DNA of 64,000 nt from Streptomyces sp. NBC_01717 (GTDB taxonomy: Bacteria; Actinomycetota; Actinomycetes; Streptomycetales; Streptomycetaceae). The position numbers and the translations under genes are program-made. The DNA lies in assembly GCF_036248255.1 (NCBI RefSeq), contig NZ_CP109178.1, forward strand, positions 6,014,001-6,078,000, read 5' to 3'. Shown piece by piece: positions 8,171 through 17,371 of the stretch (its first letter is position 1; every line of letters begins with the position of its first letter). Below the pieces are notes generated by a model that was not told the DNA's origin, ran no database searches, and saw only the letters and a list, made by a program, of their open reading frames with translations.

Positions 8171-10573
8171 TCATGTGAAGGAGCGCAGTCGCAGGCTGTT
8201 CGTCACGACGAAGACCGATGAGAACGCCATCGCCGCTCCGGCAATCATAGGGTTGAGCAGGCCAAATGCCGCAAGGGGCAGGGCGAGGACGTTGTAGCCG
8301 AAGGCCCAGAAGAGGTTGCCCTTGATGGTGGCCAGTGTCCGCCGCGACAGCCGGATGGCATCGGCGGCCACCTTCAGATCTCCACGAACGAGGGTGAGGT
8401 CGCTCGCCTCGATCGCGGCGTCCGTACCGGTACCCATCGCCAGCCCGAGATCCGCCGTGGCGAGCGCCGCGGCGTCGTTGACGCCGTCGCCGACCATCGC
8501 GACCGAACGTCCCTCGGCCTGCAGCCGCTCGATGACGTGCACCTTGTCCTCGGGCAGCACCTCGGCGTAGACCTCGTCGATGGAGACGGTACGGGCCACG
8601 CTGTCCGCCACGGCCCGGTTGTCACCGGTCAGCAGCACCGGCCGCAGGCCGAGAGCCCGCAGTTCGGCCACTGCTGCCGCGCTGGAGTCCTTGATCGCGT
8701 CGGCGACCCCGAGGACACCGCGCGCCTCACCGTCCCAGGCGACGGCGACGGCCGTACGACCCCGGGCCGCCGCGTCCGCGAGGGCGGCGGACAGCGCCTC
8801 GGGGACGCCGATTCCGGCGTCGGTGAGCAGCTTCGGGCGCCCGACGAGGACCTGATGGCCGTCGACGGTGCCGCGCACCCCGAGTCCGGGGACGTTGACG
8901 AAGTCCTGGACGGCGGGCAGTGTCGCTGCGGTCCGCTCGCGGGCGCCGGTGGCGACGGCCTGGGCGATGGGGTGCTCGGAGGCGTGCTCCAGGGCGCCTG
9001 CCAGCCGCAGCGCCTGCGACGTGTCGGTGCCCGCCGTCACGTGGATGTCCTGGAGGGTCATCCGGCCGGTGGTGACGGTACCGGTCTTGTCGAGGACGAT
9101 CGTGTCGATACGGCGTGTGGTCTCCAGGACTTCGGGTCCCTTGATCAGGATGCCGAGTTGCGCGCCGCGGCCCGTGCCGACCATGAGGGCGGTGGGCGTG
9201 GCGAGGCCGAGGGCGCACGGGCAGGCGATGATCAGTACGGCGACGGCGGCGGTGAACGCGGCCGTCACGTCGTTGGTGAGAAGCAGCCAGACGACCAGGG
9301 TGACCAGCGCGATCAGCAGGACGACCGGGACGAACACCGCCGAGATCCGGTCGGCGAGGCGCTGCACCTCGGCCTTGCCGTTCTGCGCATCCTCGACGAG
9401 CTTCGCCATCCGTGCCAGCTGGGTGTCGGCGCCGACCCGGGTGGCGCGCACGACGAGGCGGCCCGAGACATTGACGGTGGCGCCGGTGACGGCGTCCCCG
9501 ACGTTCACATCGACCGGCACGGACTCGCCGGTGAGCATCGACGCGTCCACCGCCGAGGCGCCCTCGGTGACGGCGCCGTCGGTCGCGATCTTCTCGCCGG
9601 GACGGACGACGAAACGGTCGCCGACGGTCAGCCGGTCGACAGGGATGCGCACCTCCGTGCCGCCCCGGAGGACGGCGACGTCCTTGGCGCCGAGATGCAT
9701 CAGCGCGCGGAGGGCGGAACCGGCCTTCCGCTTGGACTTCGCCTCCAGATAGCGGCCCAGCAGGATGAAGGTGATGACCCCGGCGGCGACCTCCAGGTAG
9801 ATCGTGGAGGAGCCCTCGGTGCGCGAGACGGTGAAGTCGAAGCCGTGCCGCATGCCGGTCATGCCGGCGTCGCCGAAGAACAGCGCCCAGAGCGACCAGC
9901 CGAAGGCGGCAAGGGTGCCTATCGAGACCAGGGTGTCCATGGTGGCCGCGCCGTGCCGGAGGTTGGTCCAGCTGGCGCGGTGGAAGGGCAGGCCACCCCA
10001 GACGACCACGGGGGCGGCGAGGGTGAGGGAGAGCCACTGCCAGTTGTCGAACTGGAAGGCGGGGACCATGGCCAGGAGGACGACGGGGGCGGCGAGGACG
10101 GCCGAGACGATGAGGCGCTGACGCAGCGCGGCGAGGGCGTCGGCGGCGTCGGTGTCCGCGGCGTCCGCAGTCTCTGTGGGGCGTGCGGGGGGTGTGGCGT
10201 CCACCGTGTCCTCGGTGTCTGCGGCGTCGGTGACTGCCTTTTCGGTGAGGCCCGTGTCGTCGGCCGGAGGCGTCCGCTCGGTCGCGGGTGGCGGTACAGG
10301 CGAGGCGGGCGGCGTCGGTGCGGGCCGCTGCAGCGGCTGCGCCGTGTAGCCGGTCTTCTCGACAGTCGCGATCACGTCGTCGAGCCGGGTTCCGGCACCG
10401 AACTCGACGCGGGCCTTTTCGGTCGCGTAGTTGACGGTGGCGGTGACGCCGTCCATCCGGTTGAGCTTCTTCTCGATGCGGGCCGCGCACGAGGCGCAGG
10501 TCATCCCGCCGATCACGAGCTCGGCCTCCGAACTCGCGGCTGCCGGGGCCGCGGCCTCTGTTGCGCTGTACAT
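8171..10573 (-). CDS. copA: Copper-exporting P1B-type ATPase
   Basis: 800 residues; start ATG 10573 with AGGAGTTCGGAC upstream. One N-terminal HMA domain has the CxxC of GMTCASC (Cys26, Cys29), followed by an Ala/Thr/Asp/Pro-rich linker (about 85-150). Membrane helices follow, with the CPC metal site (Cys451-Pro-Cys453) marking the P1B-1 Cu(I) class. Then come the phosphorylation motif DKTGT (Asp495), [10 protein letters not shown], the TGES-type actuator and the GDGVND hinge. It pumps Cu(I) out of the cytoplasm using ATP. It is the second gene after copZ (147-base gap), and induction is expected through the CsoR-type operator at 11112-11128. Confidence 0.95.
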   Translation of the reverse strand: MYSATEAAAPAAASSEAELVIGGMTCASCAARIEKKLNRMDGVTATVNYATEKARVEFGAGTRLDDVIATVEKTGYTAQPLQRPAPTPPASPVPPPATERTPPADDTGLTEKAVTDAADTEDTVDATPPARPTETADAADTDAADALAALRQRLIVSAVLAAPVVLLAMVPAFQFDNWQWLSLTLAAPVVVWGGLPFHRASWTNLRHGAATMDTLVSIGTLAAFGWSLWALFFGDAGMTGMRHGFDFTVSRTEGSSTIYLEVAAGVITFILLGRYLEAKSKRKAGSALRALMHLGAKDVAVLRGGTEVRIPVDRLTVGDRFVVRPGEKIATDGAVTEGASAVDASMLTGESVPVDVNVGDAVTGATVNVSGRLVVRATRVGADTQLARMAKLVEDAQNGKAEVQRLADRISAVFVPVVLLIALVTLVVWLLLTNDVTAAFTAAVAVLIIACPCALGLATPTALMVGTGRGAQLGILIKGPEVLETTRRIDTIVLDKTGTVTTGRMTLQDIHVTAGTDTSQALRLAGALEHASEHPIAQAVATGARERTAATLPAVQDFVNVPGLGVRGTVDGHQVLVGRPKLLTDAGIGVPEALSAALADAAARGRTAVAVAWDGEARGVLGVADAIKDSSAAAVAELRALGLRPVLLTGDNRAVADSVARTVSIDEVYAEVLPEDKVHVIERLQAEGRSVAMVGDGVNDAAALATADLGLAMGTGTDAAIEASDLTLVRGDLKVAADAIRLSRRTLATIKGNLFWAFGYNVLALPLAAFGLLNPMIAGAAMAFSSVFVVTNSLRLRSFT

Positions 10574-10720
10574 GTCCGAACTCCTGAAATGCCGACCGGG
10601 CCGTGCCTGCCAGTATCTGCTGGTCGGTCCGGCCCGGCGGTAAAGGGTGGCGCGGGTGGTGAGATTGATGCGGGGTTGCGCGGGTCTGCCGCAGGAGTGC
10701 TGAGGGGGCCGGGGCGGTAT

Positions 10721-11029
10721 TCAGGCCTGGCCGACGAGTTCGTAACCCGCCTCGTCGACCGCCGCGCGCACGGTGTCCTCGGTCAGTGGCGTCTCGGAGA
10801 CCACGGTCACCTGGCCGGTGGCGGCCACGGCCTTCACCGAGGTGACGCCCTCGATACCGGAGATCTCCTGGGAGACGGCGCCTTCGCAGTGCCCGCAGGT
10901 CATGCCGGTCACCTGGTAGACGGTGGTGACCCCGCCCGTCGTGGCCTCGGTGCCCGTACCGTCGTGGCAGGAGCCGCTCGGCGAGCAGCAGGAGCCGGTG
11001 GCCTGGGTGAGCTGGATCTCGGTGGTCAT
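10721..11029 (-). CDS. copZ: Copper chaperone, heavy-metal-associated domain
   Basis: 102 residues. ATG 11029 is chosen because GAGGAGAAC lies 4-10 bases upstream; the frame opens much further but without a start context. After a Cys-rich N-terminus (GSCCSPSGSC) comes one HMA domain, VYQVTGMTCGHCEGAVSQEI, with the Cu(I)-binding CxxC, and the typical TVSETPLTEDTVRAAVDEAGY end. It delivers Cu(I) to CopA, whose gene follows. The extra N-terminal cysteines could form a second metal site, which is not usual for CopZ. Confidence 0.92.
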   Translation of the reverse strand: MTTEIQLTQATGSCCSPSGSCHDGTGTEATTGGVTTVYQVTGMTCGHCEGAVSQEISGIEGVTSVKAVAATGQVTVVSETPLTEDTVRAAVDEAGYELVGQA

Positions 11030-11111
11030 GGTGTTCTCCTCTTCGACGCGTACGTCTCGGTGTGACGCCAGGGGCTCCCGGGAATGCTGGTGCACCCCAC
11101 ACTCATACTTT

Positions 11112-11128
11112 ATACCCCTAGGGGGTAT
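11112..11128. promoter_or_regulatory. CsoR-type copper operator
   Basis: ATACCCC and GGGGTAT form a perfect 7-bp inverted repeat around TAG, 83 bases upstream of the copZ start. It matches the G/C-tract pseudo-palindrome flanked by AT that CsoR repressors bind at Cu(I)-inducible promoters in actinobacteria. No csoR gene lies in the window, so the repressor acts in trans. Confidence 0.8.
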
Positions 11129-11333
11129 GAATGCGAGATGGGCGCGTTTTCGGGCGGGTGGCGTCGGCCATCCGGCGGAATCCAGCAGGCGGCGTCGACG
11201 ACCGGCTTCGACGCGACGGGCGGGCCACAAGATCACCGCCGGGGCGTAGATTCGGCGACCTGATGGCCGGCCCGGTGGGCGGTCCGAGGGAAGGCCGGGC
11301 GAAGGCCGGTGGGCGGGACGAGAGGCGGGGCCG

Positions 11334-12380
11334 ATGCGGGCTGTGGTGTTCGAGGAGTTCGGGAAGACCGCCGGGGTGCGGGACGTGCCGGATCCCGCAC
11401 CCTCCGGCCAGGGCGTCGTGGTCCGCGTCGAGGCGACCGGGCTGTGCCGCAGCGACTGGCACGGCTGGATGGGTCACGACCCGGACATCACCCTGCCGCA
11501 TGTGCCCGGTCATGAACTCGCCGGTGTGGTCGAGGCGGTCGGGAGCGCAGTCGTCAACTGGCGACCGGGCGACCGCGTCACCGTTCCCTTCGTCTGCGCC
11601 TGCGGCCGCTGCTCCGCCTGCGCGGCCGGGGCCCAGCAGGTCTGCGAGCGGCAGACCCAGCCCGGTTTCACCCACTGGGGTTCGTTCGCCCAGTACGTGG
11701 CGCTGGAACAGGCCGACGTCAATCTGGTCGCCGTGCCCGAAGAGCTGTCGTTCGCGACGGCGGCAGGTCTCGGCTGCCGGTTCGCCACGGCGTTCCGGGC
11801 CGTCGTCGGTCAGGGGAGGGTGGGTCCGGGCGAGTGGGTCGCGGTGCACGGCTGCGGCGGGGTCGGGCTGTCGGCCGTCATGATCGCGGTGGCCTGTGGG
11901 GCGCGGGTGGTCGCCGTCGACGTCTCGGCTCGCGCGCTCGAACTGGCGCGGACGTTCGGAGCGGTGGAGTGTGTGGACGCGTCCGCCCATCCGGGCGGCG
12001 CGGGCGAAGCGGTGCGCGAACTGACGGGTGGCGGTGCCCATCTGTCGCTCGACGCGCTGGGCTCCCCGGTCACCTGCGCCGCCTCGGTCCGGAGCCTGCG
12101 GTGGCAGGGCCGCCATGTGCAGGTGGGTCTGCTGCCCACGGCGGCCGGTGACCCCGTCGTCCCCATGTCGCGGGTGACAGGCCTGGAACTGGAGATCCTC
12201 GGCAGCCATGGAATGGCCGCGCACGACTACCCGCCGATGATGGACATGGTGCGGGCCGGCACCCTGCGCCCGGACCTGCTGGTGACCTCCACCATCGCGC
12301 TGGACGCTGCCCCGGCGGCGCTCGCCGCGATGGGAACGGCCCTCGGGGCAGGAGTGACGATCATCGAACCGGCGCAGTAG
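11334..12380 (+). CDS. Zinc-dependent alcohol dehydrogenase (MDR family)
   Basis: 348 residues; ATG 11334 with GAGGCGGGG upstream. The catalytic zinc site is Cys38 (GLCRSDWHG) with His60-Glu61 (PGHELAGVV). The structural zinc lobe has Cys90, Cys93, Cys96 and Cys104. [13 protein letters not shown] is the Rossmann NAD(P) motif and VVAVDV the following acidic strand, favouring NAD. It oxidises a small alcohol or polyol, substrate unknown. It stands alone, convergent with the small HTH gene. Confidence 0.92.
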   Translation: MRAVVFEEFGKTAGVRDVPDPAPSGQGVVVRVEATGLCRSDWHGWMGHDPDITLPHVPGHELAGVVEAVGSAVVNWRPGDRVTVPFVCACGRCSACAAGAQQVCERQTQPGFTHWGSFAQYVALEQADVNLVAVPEELSFATAAGLGCRFATAFRAVVGQGRVGPGEWVAVHGCGGVGLSAVMIAVACGARVVAVDVSARALELARTFGAVECVDASAHPGGAGEAVRELTGGGAHLSLDALGSPVTCAASVRSLRWQGRHVQVGLLPTAAGDPVVPMSRVTGLELEILGSHGMAAHDYPPMMDMVRAGTLRPDLLVTSTIALDAAPAALAAMGTALGAGVTIIEPAQ

Positions 12381-12410
12381 CCGCGCCCGCCCGGACCCGG
12401 CGAAGACGGA

Positions 12411-12460
12411 GGCCCCGTACGGCGTCGGCGGATCACGGAGGCCGATCGCCGGACGGGGCC
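12411..12460. terminator. Bidirectional hairpin between convergent genes
   Basis: GGCCCCGT (12411-12418) pairs with ACGGGGCC (12453-12460), with further partly complementary CGGCG/CGCCG sequence inside. It lies between the convergent ADH and HTH genes. Confidence 0.55.
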
Positions 12461-12491
12461 GGAACGGAAACGGGGCGACAAGGAGGAGGTG

Positions 12492-12689
12492 TCAGTCCCT
12501 GCGGCCCCGGTTGCCCGGGCGTGACGCGACCCAGGCGCGGACGGTGTCCGCGTACCAGTAGGGCTTACCGCCCTCCACATGGTCCGGTGCGGGAAGCAGC
12601 CCGTGTTTGCGGTACGAGCGGACCGTGTCCGGCTGCACCCGGATGTGCGCTGCAATGTCCTTGTAGGACCAGAGCCTTCTGTCCGTCAT
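12492..12689 (-). CDS. Small MerR/excisionase-like HTH protein
   Basis: 65 residues from ATG 12689 with GAGAGGTG eight bases upstream; the longer frame to 12767 has no start signal. The sequence RLWSYKDIAAHIRVQPDTVRSYRKHGLLP is a winged helix-turn-helix of the MerR/excisionase type, followed by GGKPYWYADTVRAWVASRPG, typical of HTH_17 single-domain proteins. It probably binds DNA as a dimer. No phage integrase is nearby, so a chromosomal transcription role is more likely than excision. Function unknown. Confidence 0.82.
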   Translation of the reverse strand: MTDRRLWSYKDIAAHIRVQPDTVRSYRKHGLLPAPDHVEGGKPYWYADTVRAWVASRPGNRGRRD

Positions 12690-12910
12690 GAATGACACCT
12701 CTCTGCACCGCAGCGGCAGTCGGGGGGTCGTCGGGGGAGCCGCGGTGCGCACGACGCCGACGATCACTCGGCCTGTGTTCGGTGAACGACGCGGAGTGAG
12801 CGGCGGAGAGGGGCTGTCGAGCGCCTGTGACGGAAGACCCGCGTAACGGAGACATGTGTGACGAGGAGGTGATCTTTGTGACAGAAGGCGTGCATTGGGG
12901 TCGAATTCGA

Positions 12911-13294
12911 CTAAGCGTTCCAGAGCGCCGACCAGGTTCGCGGTCCGACCAGGCCGCTCGGAATGAGCGGCGGGTGGTCCGCCTGGAAGCGTTGGACAGC
13001 GGCGAGGGTCGTCGGCCCGAAGGTGCCGTCGACCTCACTCCACGGCAGATAGCGGCGGTTGGCCAGCAGGCACTGCACCTCCGAGGCCCGGTCGCCCTGA
13101 TCGCCGTAGAAGGTCGGCTCGTTGCCGAAGTAGAACGCGCAGACCGCGCCGGCGCCGGGCGGTGCGAGCGGCGGTGCCGGCTCCCGCCCGGCGGCCGAGG
13201 CGGCCGGGGCTGCGACGAGGGCGGCGGCGAGGGCGAGTGCGGCCAGGGCCGAGGCCCCGGCAGTCCTGGGGGTGCGGAACGCTTTTCGGATCAC
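12911..13294 (-). CDS. Secreted peptidoglycan-binding-domain protein
   Basis: 127 residues from GTG 13294, which has AAGGAG nine bases upstream; the upstream in-frame region lacks codon bias. A Sec signal peptide (IRKAFRTPRTAG then an Ala/Leu core, cleavage near ASA-AGRE) is followed by one PG_binding_1 repeat: ASEVQCLLANRRYLPWSEVDG, FGPTTLAAVQRFQ, GLVGPRTWSAL. No catalytic domain is present, so it probably only binds cell wall. Two Cys in the mature part may form a disulfide. Confidence 0.88.
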   Translation of the reverse strand: MIRKAFRTPRTAGASALAALALAAALVAAPAASAAGREPAPPLAPPGAGAVCAFYFGNEPTFYGDQGDRASEVQCLLANRRYLPWSEVDGTFGPTTLAAVQRFQADHPPLIPSGLVGPRTWSALWNA

Positions 13295-13379
13295 GGTGAG
13301 TTGCTCCTTGTCCGGTCGAGGGGTGCGGTGGGGCCGCACCCTCCTCTCGCCGAGAACAACACCGCAATCCGCCCCCACG

Positions 13380-14339
13380 TCACTTCCCCGGGCGGTTCGG
13401 CGTGTCGGGTGCCCGCACCGGGGTGCCGCAGGAGCGGAGGAAGTCACGGGTGCGGCGGGCGATCGGGAGGGGCTTGTCGGGCGGGCACGGGTACATGTCC
13501 TGCTCGACGATCGCGAACAGATCGACGTCCAGCCGGCGGGCGGCGTCGAGCACGGGCTCCAGGGCGGGTACGCCGTTCGGCGGTTCGCACATCACCCCGC
13601 GCGCCACGGCGGGTCCGAACGGCACCTCGTCCGCCACGACTTGGGCCAGGATCTCCGGGGCGACCTGCTTGAGGTGCAGATAGCCGATCCGCTCGCCGAA
13701 GGTCTCGATCAGCTTGACGCTGTCACCGCCGCAGTAGGCGTAGTGACCGGTGTCGAGACAGAGCGAGACCAGGTCGGGGTCCGTGGCGTCGAGGAACCGG
13801 CTGACGTTCTCCTCGCTGTCGACATGGGTGTCCGCATGAGGATGGACGACGATGCGCAGCCCGTACCGGTCCCGTACCTCGCGGCCCAGCCGCTCCGTCT
13901 GGGTGGTGAGGTCGCGCCACTGCTCCGCGGTGAGCGTGCGGTCCTCCAGAACCTCACCGGTCTTGTCGTCGCGCCAGAACGACGGGATGACCACCAGATG
14001 CTCGGCGCCCATGGCCCGGGTGAGCGCCGCGATGTCGGCGACATGCGCCCAGGTCCGGTCCCAGACGTCCGGTCCATGGTGCAATCCGGTAAAAACGGTG
14101 CCCGCGGAGACGGTGAGACCGCGGCGTCGGGTCTCGTCCGTCAGGCGGGCCGGGTCGGTCGGGAGGTAGCCGTAGGGGCCCAGCTCGATCCACTCGTAAC
14201 CGGCCTCGGAGACCTCGTCGAGGAAGCGCTGCCACGGCACCTGCTGCGGATCGTCGGGGAACCAGACCCCCCAGGAGTCGGGTGCCGAGCCGATACGGAT
14301 GCGGGCCGGAGCGGATGCTGAAGAGGTCATATCGCTCAC
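13380..14339 (-). CDS. IolE-like sugar phosphate isomerase/epimerase
   Basis: 319 residues from GTG 14339; an in-frame ATG at 14330 is an equally possible start. TIM-barrel xylose-isomerase-like protein: IRIGSAPDSWGVWFP, YEWIELGPYGYLPTD (metal Glu), LRIVVHPHADTHV, LCLDTGHYAYCGGD (metal Asp/His), YLHLKQV and FAIVEQDMYP (Glu). In Streptomyces this family lies beside iol genes and is annotated as inosose dehydratase or isomerase. It is transcribed divergently from iolC with a 125-base gap, supporting a role in inositol catabolism. The enzymatic step is inferred from context. Confidence 0.87.
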   Translation of the reverse strand: MSDMTSSASAPARIRIGSAPDSWGVWFPDDPQQVPWQRFLDEVSEAGYEWIELGPYGYLPTDPARLTDETRRRGLTVSAGTVFTGLHHGPDVWDRTWAHVADIAALTRAMGAEHLVVIPSFWRDDKTGEVLEDRTLTAEQWRDLTTQTERLGREVRDRYGLRIVVHPHADTHVDSEENVSRFLDATDPDLVSLCLDTGHYAYCGGDSVKLIETFGERIGYLHLKQVAPEILAQVVADEVPFGPAVARGVMCEPPNGVPALEPVLDAARRLDVDLFAIVEQDMYPCPPDKPLPIARRTRDFLRSCGTPVRAPDTPNRPGK

Positions 14340-14464
14340 ACTCCCGGCCTCGGGAGACGGGTGTCAAGGCTTCGTCCTTATGTCCGGACAAAATGTTGAC
14401 AGGGTTCCCGAGAGAGGGCTAGACCTGGGGGCAGCCGCTCCGGTCGCCGGTCGAAGGGACGCGT

Positions 14465-15511
14465 ATGCCTGAGATGTACGACGTGATCACCATGGGGCGG
14501 ATCGGGGTTGACCTTTACCCGCTTCAGACCGGTCTGCCGCTGGCTCAGGTCGACACGTTCGGAAAGTTTCTCGGTGGCTCACCGACCAATGTGGCCGTCG
14601 CGGCGGCCCGGCTCGGCAGGCGGACGGCGGTGGTGACACGCACCGGCCGGGACGCGTTCGGGGACTATCTCCACCAGCAGCTGCGGGAGTTCGGGGTGGA
14701 CGACCGATGGGTGACGTCGGTCGACGCGTATCCGACCCCGGTGACCTTCTGCGAGATCTTCCCGCCGGACGACTTCCCGCTCTACTTCTACCGGCAGCCC
14801 AAGGCGCCCGACCTGGAGATCCACGAAACGGAACTCGACCTGGACGCGATCCGCGCGGCCCGGGTCTTCTGGATGACGGGCACCGGCCTGTGCGCGGAAC
14901 CGAGCCGCACGGCCACGCTGGCGGCGCTGCGCGCCCGGAGCGAGGCCCGGGAGCGGTCGGCCGGCGGGCAGGGACCCGGCCCCCTCACGGTCTTCGACCT
15001 GGACTGGCGCCCGATGTTCTGGACCGACGACCCCGGCCACCCCATCGCGGACCACCCCGGCCACCCCATTGCCTCCGCCCGCTACCGCGAGGCCCTTGCG
15101 CACGCCACCGTCGCCGTCGGCAATCTCGACGAGTGCGAGATCGCCACCGGGGAGCGCGAGCCGTACCCGGCCGCCCGCGCCCTGCTCGCCGCCGGGGTCG
15201 AGCTCGCCGTCGTCAAGCAGGGCCCCAAGGGCGTCCTCGCCGTCCACCGCGACGGCACCGTCGCCGACGTCCCGCCCCTGCCGGTCGAGGTCGTCAACGG
15301 TCTCGGCGCCGGAGACGCGTTCGGCGGTGCGCTCTGTCACGGGCTGCTCGCCGGCTGGGAGACCGAGCGCGTCATGCGGTACGCCAACGCCGCCGGCGCC
15401 ATCGTCGCGTCCCGGCTCGCCTGTTCGCCGGCCATGCCGTTCCCGTACGAGGTGGAAGAGGCGCTCGTCCGGGGCGCCGTCACCGCCGGTGAACCCGGGG
15501 CGGGCTCATGA
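14465..15511 (+). CDS. iolC: 5-dehydro-2-deoxygluconokinase (PfkB family)
   Basis: 348 residues; ATG 14465 with GAAGGGAC upstream. PfkB features: GRIGVDLYPLQTGLPLAQVDTF, GGSPTNVAVAAARLG (sugar site) and NGLGAGDAFGGALCHG with catalytic Asp284. It phosphorylates 5-dehydro-2-deoxygluconate, the iolB product, in myo-inositol breakdown. First gene of iolC-aldolase-iolB-iolD-mmsA. An in-frame 24-bp duplication (15031-15045 repeated at 15055-15069) adds a second DxPGHPIA unit in a surface loop, a small local expansion. Confidence 0.93.
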   Translation: MPEMYDVITMGRIGVDLYPLQTGLPLAQVDTFGKFLGGSPTNVAVAAARLGRRTAVVTRTGRDAFGDYLHQQLREFGVDDRWVTSVDAYPTPVTFCEIFPPDDFPLYFYRQPKAPDLEIHETELDLDAIRAARVFWMTGTGLCAEPSRTATLAALRARSEARERSAGGQGPGPLTVFDLDWRPMFWTDDPGHPIADHPGHPIASARYREALAHATVAVGNLDECEIATGEREPYPAARALLAAGVELAVVKQGPKGVLAVHRDGTVADVPPLPVEVVNGLGAGDAFGGALCHGLLAGWETERVMRYANAAGAIVASRLACSPAMPFPYEVEEALVRGAVTAGEPGAGS

Positions 15512-16395
15512 CGCCCGCGGCCTCCTCCGTCTCCGACCTCGTCCGGCTGCGTGTGCGCCACCCCGAGGCCGTCACCGAGGCCGCCGCCCGGCGCCGAAGG
15601 CGGCCCCTCGTCGGCGACAGCGGCCGCCTGATGATCATTGCCGCGGACCACCCGGCCCGCGGCTCCTTCGCCGTCGGCGAGCACGAACTGGCCATGGCCA
15701 ACCGGTTCGAGCTGCTGGAGCGGCTCTGCCTCGCCCTCTCCCGCCCCGGCGTCGACGGCGTCCTCGCCACCGCGGACATCCTCGACGACCTGCTGCTTCT
15801 CGGCGCGTTGGAGAACAAGGTCGTCGTCGGCTCGATGAACCGCGGCGGACTCGCGGGCGCATCCTTCGAACTCGACGACCGCTTCACCGGCCACCGCCCC
15901 GACGACCTCGCCCGGCTCGGTTTCGACGCGGGCAAGCTGCTGCTCCGTATCGACTACGACGATCCCGGTTCCCTCGACACGATGCATGCCACCGCCCGCG
16001 CGATCGACGCCATGGCCGCGCACCGGCTGCCGGTGTTCGTCGAGCCGTTCCTCTGCCGCCGTGTCGACGGCAAGGTCCGCAACGACCTCGGCGCGGCGGC
16101 GGTGACCACGTCGATCGCCATCGCCTCGGGGCTGGCCGGCACCTCCGCGTACACCTGGCTCAAGGTCCCCGTCACCGAGAACCCCGACGACATGGCGCGC
16201 GTGATGGAGACATCGACGCTGCCTGCCGTGCTGCTGGGCGGCGAGGTGGGCGGCGACCAGGAGGGTGCGTACGAGAAATGGCGCAGGGCGCTCCGACTCC
16301 CCACCGTCCAAGGGCTGGTGGTCGGGCGGTCGTTGCTCTATCCGGTCGACGGCGATGTGGCCGGAGCTGTCGACACAGCCGTGGCGCTGCTGTAG
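15508..16395 (+). CDS. Cgl0159-type (beta/alpha)8 aldolase-like protein of iol operon
   Basis: 295 residues, ATGA overlap with iolC. The sequence fits the Cgl0159 family of class I aldolase-like barrels: RLMIIAADHPARGS, GVDGVLATADILDDLLLLG, LLLRIDYDDPGSLDT, LPVFVEPF, TWLKVPVTENPDDM (candidate Schiff-base Lys) and LLGGEVGGD. In iol operons its position corresponds to IolJ, which splits 2-deoxy-5-keto-gluconate-6-phosphate into DHAP and malonic semialdehyde. That assignment is from context plus fold, not from direct family proof. Confidence 0.85.
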   Translation: MTPAASSVSDLVRLRVRHPEAVTEAAARRRRRPLVGDSGRLMIIAADHPARGSFAVGEHELAMANRFELLERLCLALSRPGVDGVLATADILDDLLLLGALENKVVVGSMNRGGLAGASFELDDRFTGHRPDDLARLGFDAGKLLLRIDYDDPGSLDTMHATARAIDAMAAHRLPVFVEPFLCRRVDGKVRNDLGAAAVTTSIAIASGLAGTSAYTWLKVPVTENPDDMARVMETSTLPAVLLGGEVGGDQEGAYEKWRRALRLPTVQGLVVGRSLLYPVDGDVAGAVDTAVALL

Positions 16396-16426
16396 CGAGA
16401 GAGCAGGGACGGGTATGGGAGAGGGC

Positions 16427-17371
16427 ATGACTACGGACAACGACGAAGGCGTACACGACCGGCCGTCGCACGAGCGGCATCTGCCCGCCGGCAGCGCGGC
16501 CGACGGACCGTATGCCCTGGACATCGACCCGAAGCGGGCCGGTTGGGACCGGTCGAGTCTGCGCGTGGTGGAGCTGCCGCCAGGTGGTGTTCACACACTG
16601 GCCACCGGGGAGAGTGAATGGATCATCCTGCCGTTGACCGGTGGCTGTACGGTGCACACCTCAGGTGAGATCTTTGAACTGCTGGGCCGGGAAAGCGTGT
16701 TCAGTGGGGTCTCCGACTTCGCGTACGTACCGCGTGACGCCCATGCCCAGATCTCCTCCGGCGCCGGAGGCCGCTTCGCCCTGGCAGGAGCGAAGTGCGA
16801 GCGACGACTCCCCGCTCGCTACGGCCCCGCGCCGGAGGTACCCGTCGAGCTGCGCGGCGCAGGGAACTGCTCGCGGCAGGTCAACAACTTCGCCGCTGCC
16901 GACACATTCGACTGCGACCGGCTGATCGCCGTCGAGGTCCTCACCCCCGGCGGCAACTGGTCGTCGTACCCGCCGCACAAGCACGACGAGTACCGCCCCG
17001 GCGCCGAGTCCGTCCTCGAAGAGATCTACTACTTCGAGATCGAGGAGAACCGGGGCCGGCCCGGCCTCGGCTACCACCGCGTGTCCCCGTCCCGGCCCGG
17101 CGGTACGGACGTCCTCGCCGAAGTCCGCAGCGGTGACGCCGTGCTGATCCCCGACGGCTGGCACGGCCCCTCCATCGCCGCTCCCGGCCACACCCTGTAC
17201 TACCTCAATGTGATGGCGGGCCCGGGAGAGCAGCGGGAGTGGCTGATCAGCGACCACCCCGACCACGGCTGGATCCGCGACACCTGGCCCGCCCAGCCGG
17301 TCGACCCCCGGCTGCCGCTCCACGGACTCTCCGGAACATCCGGACTCTCCGCTCAGGAGGCACCTCGATGA
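16427..17371 (+). CDS. iolB: 5-deoxy-glucuronate isomerase
   Basis: 314 residues from ATG 16427 (GGGAGAGG just upstream); ATG 16415 is an alternative. Bicupin protein of normal KduI/IolB length: HTLATGESEWIILPLTGGCTV in the N-terminal cupin and SSYPPHKHDE (metal His-x-His), EEIYYFEI and IPDGWHGPSIAAPGHTLYYLN in the C-terminal cupin. It converts 5-deoxy-glucuronate to 5-dehydro-2-deoxygluconate, the IolC substrate. Its stop overlaps the iolD start (ATGA). Confidence 0.94.
   Translation: MTTDNDEGVHDRPSHERHLPAGSAADGPYALDIDPKRAGWDRSSLRVVELPPGGVHTLATGESEWIILPLTGGCTVHTSGEIFELLGRESVFSGVSDFAYVPRDAHAQISSGAGGRFALAGAKCERRLPARYGPAPEVPVELRGAGNCSRQVNNFAAADTFDCDRLIAVEVLTPGGNWSSYPPHKHDEYRPGAESVLEEIYYFEIEENRGRPGLGYHRVSPSRPGGTDVLAEVRSGDAVLIPDGWHGPSIAAPGHTLYYLNVMAGPGEQREWLISDHPDHGWIRDTWPAQPVDPRLPLHGLSGTSGLSAQEAPR

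Noticed and set aside
8537..11065. 842-codon plus-strand ORF across copA and copZ
   Set aside because: It is the antisense shadow of copA/copZ: low-complexity Gly/Asp/Arg composition, no ribosome-binding site, and the opposite strand has complete P-type ATPase motifs.
12492..12689. Excisionase of an integrated element
   Set aside because: HTH type is compatible, but there is no integrase, tRNA attachment site or replication gene around it.
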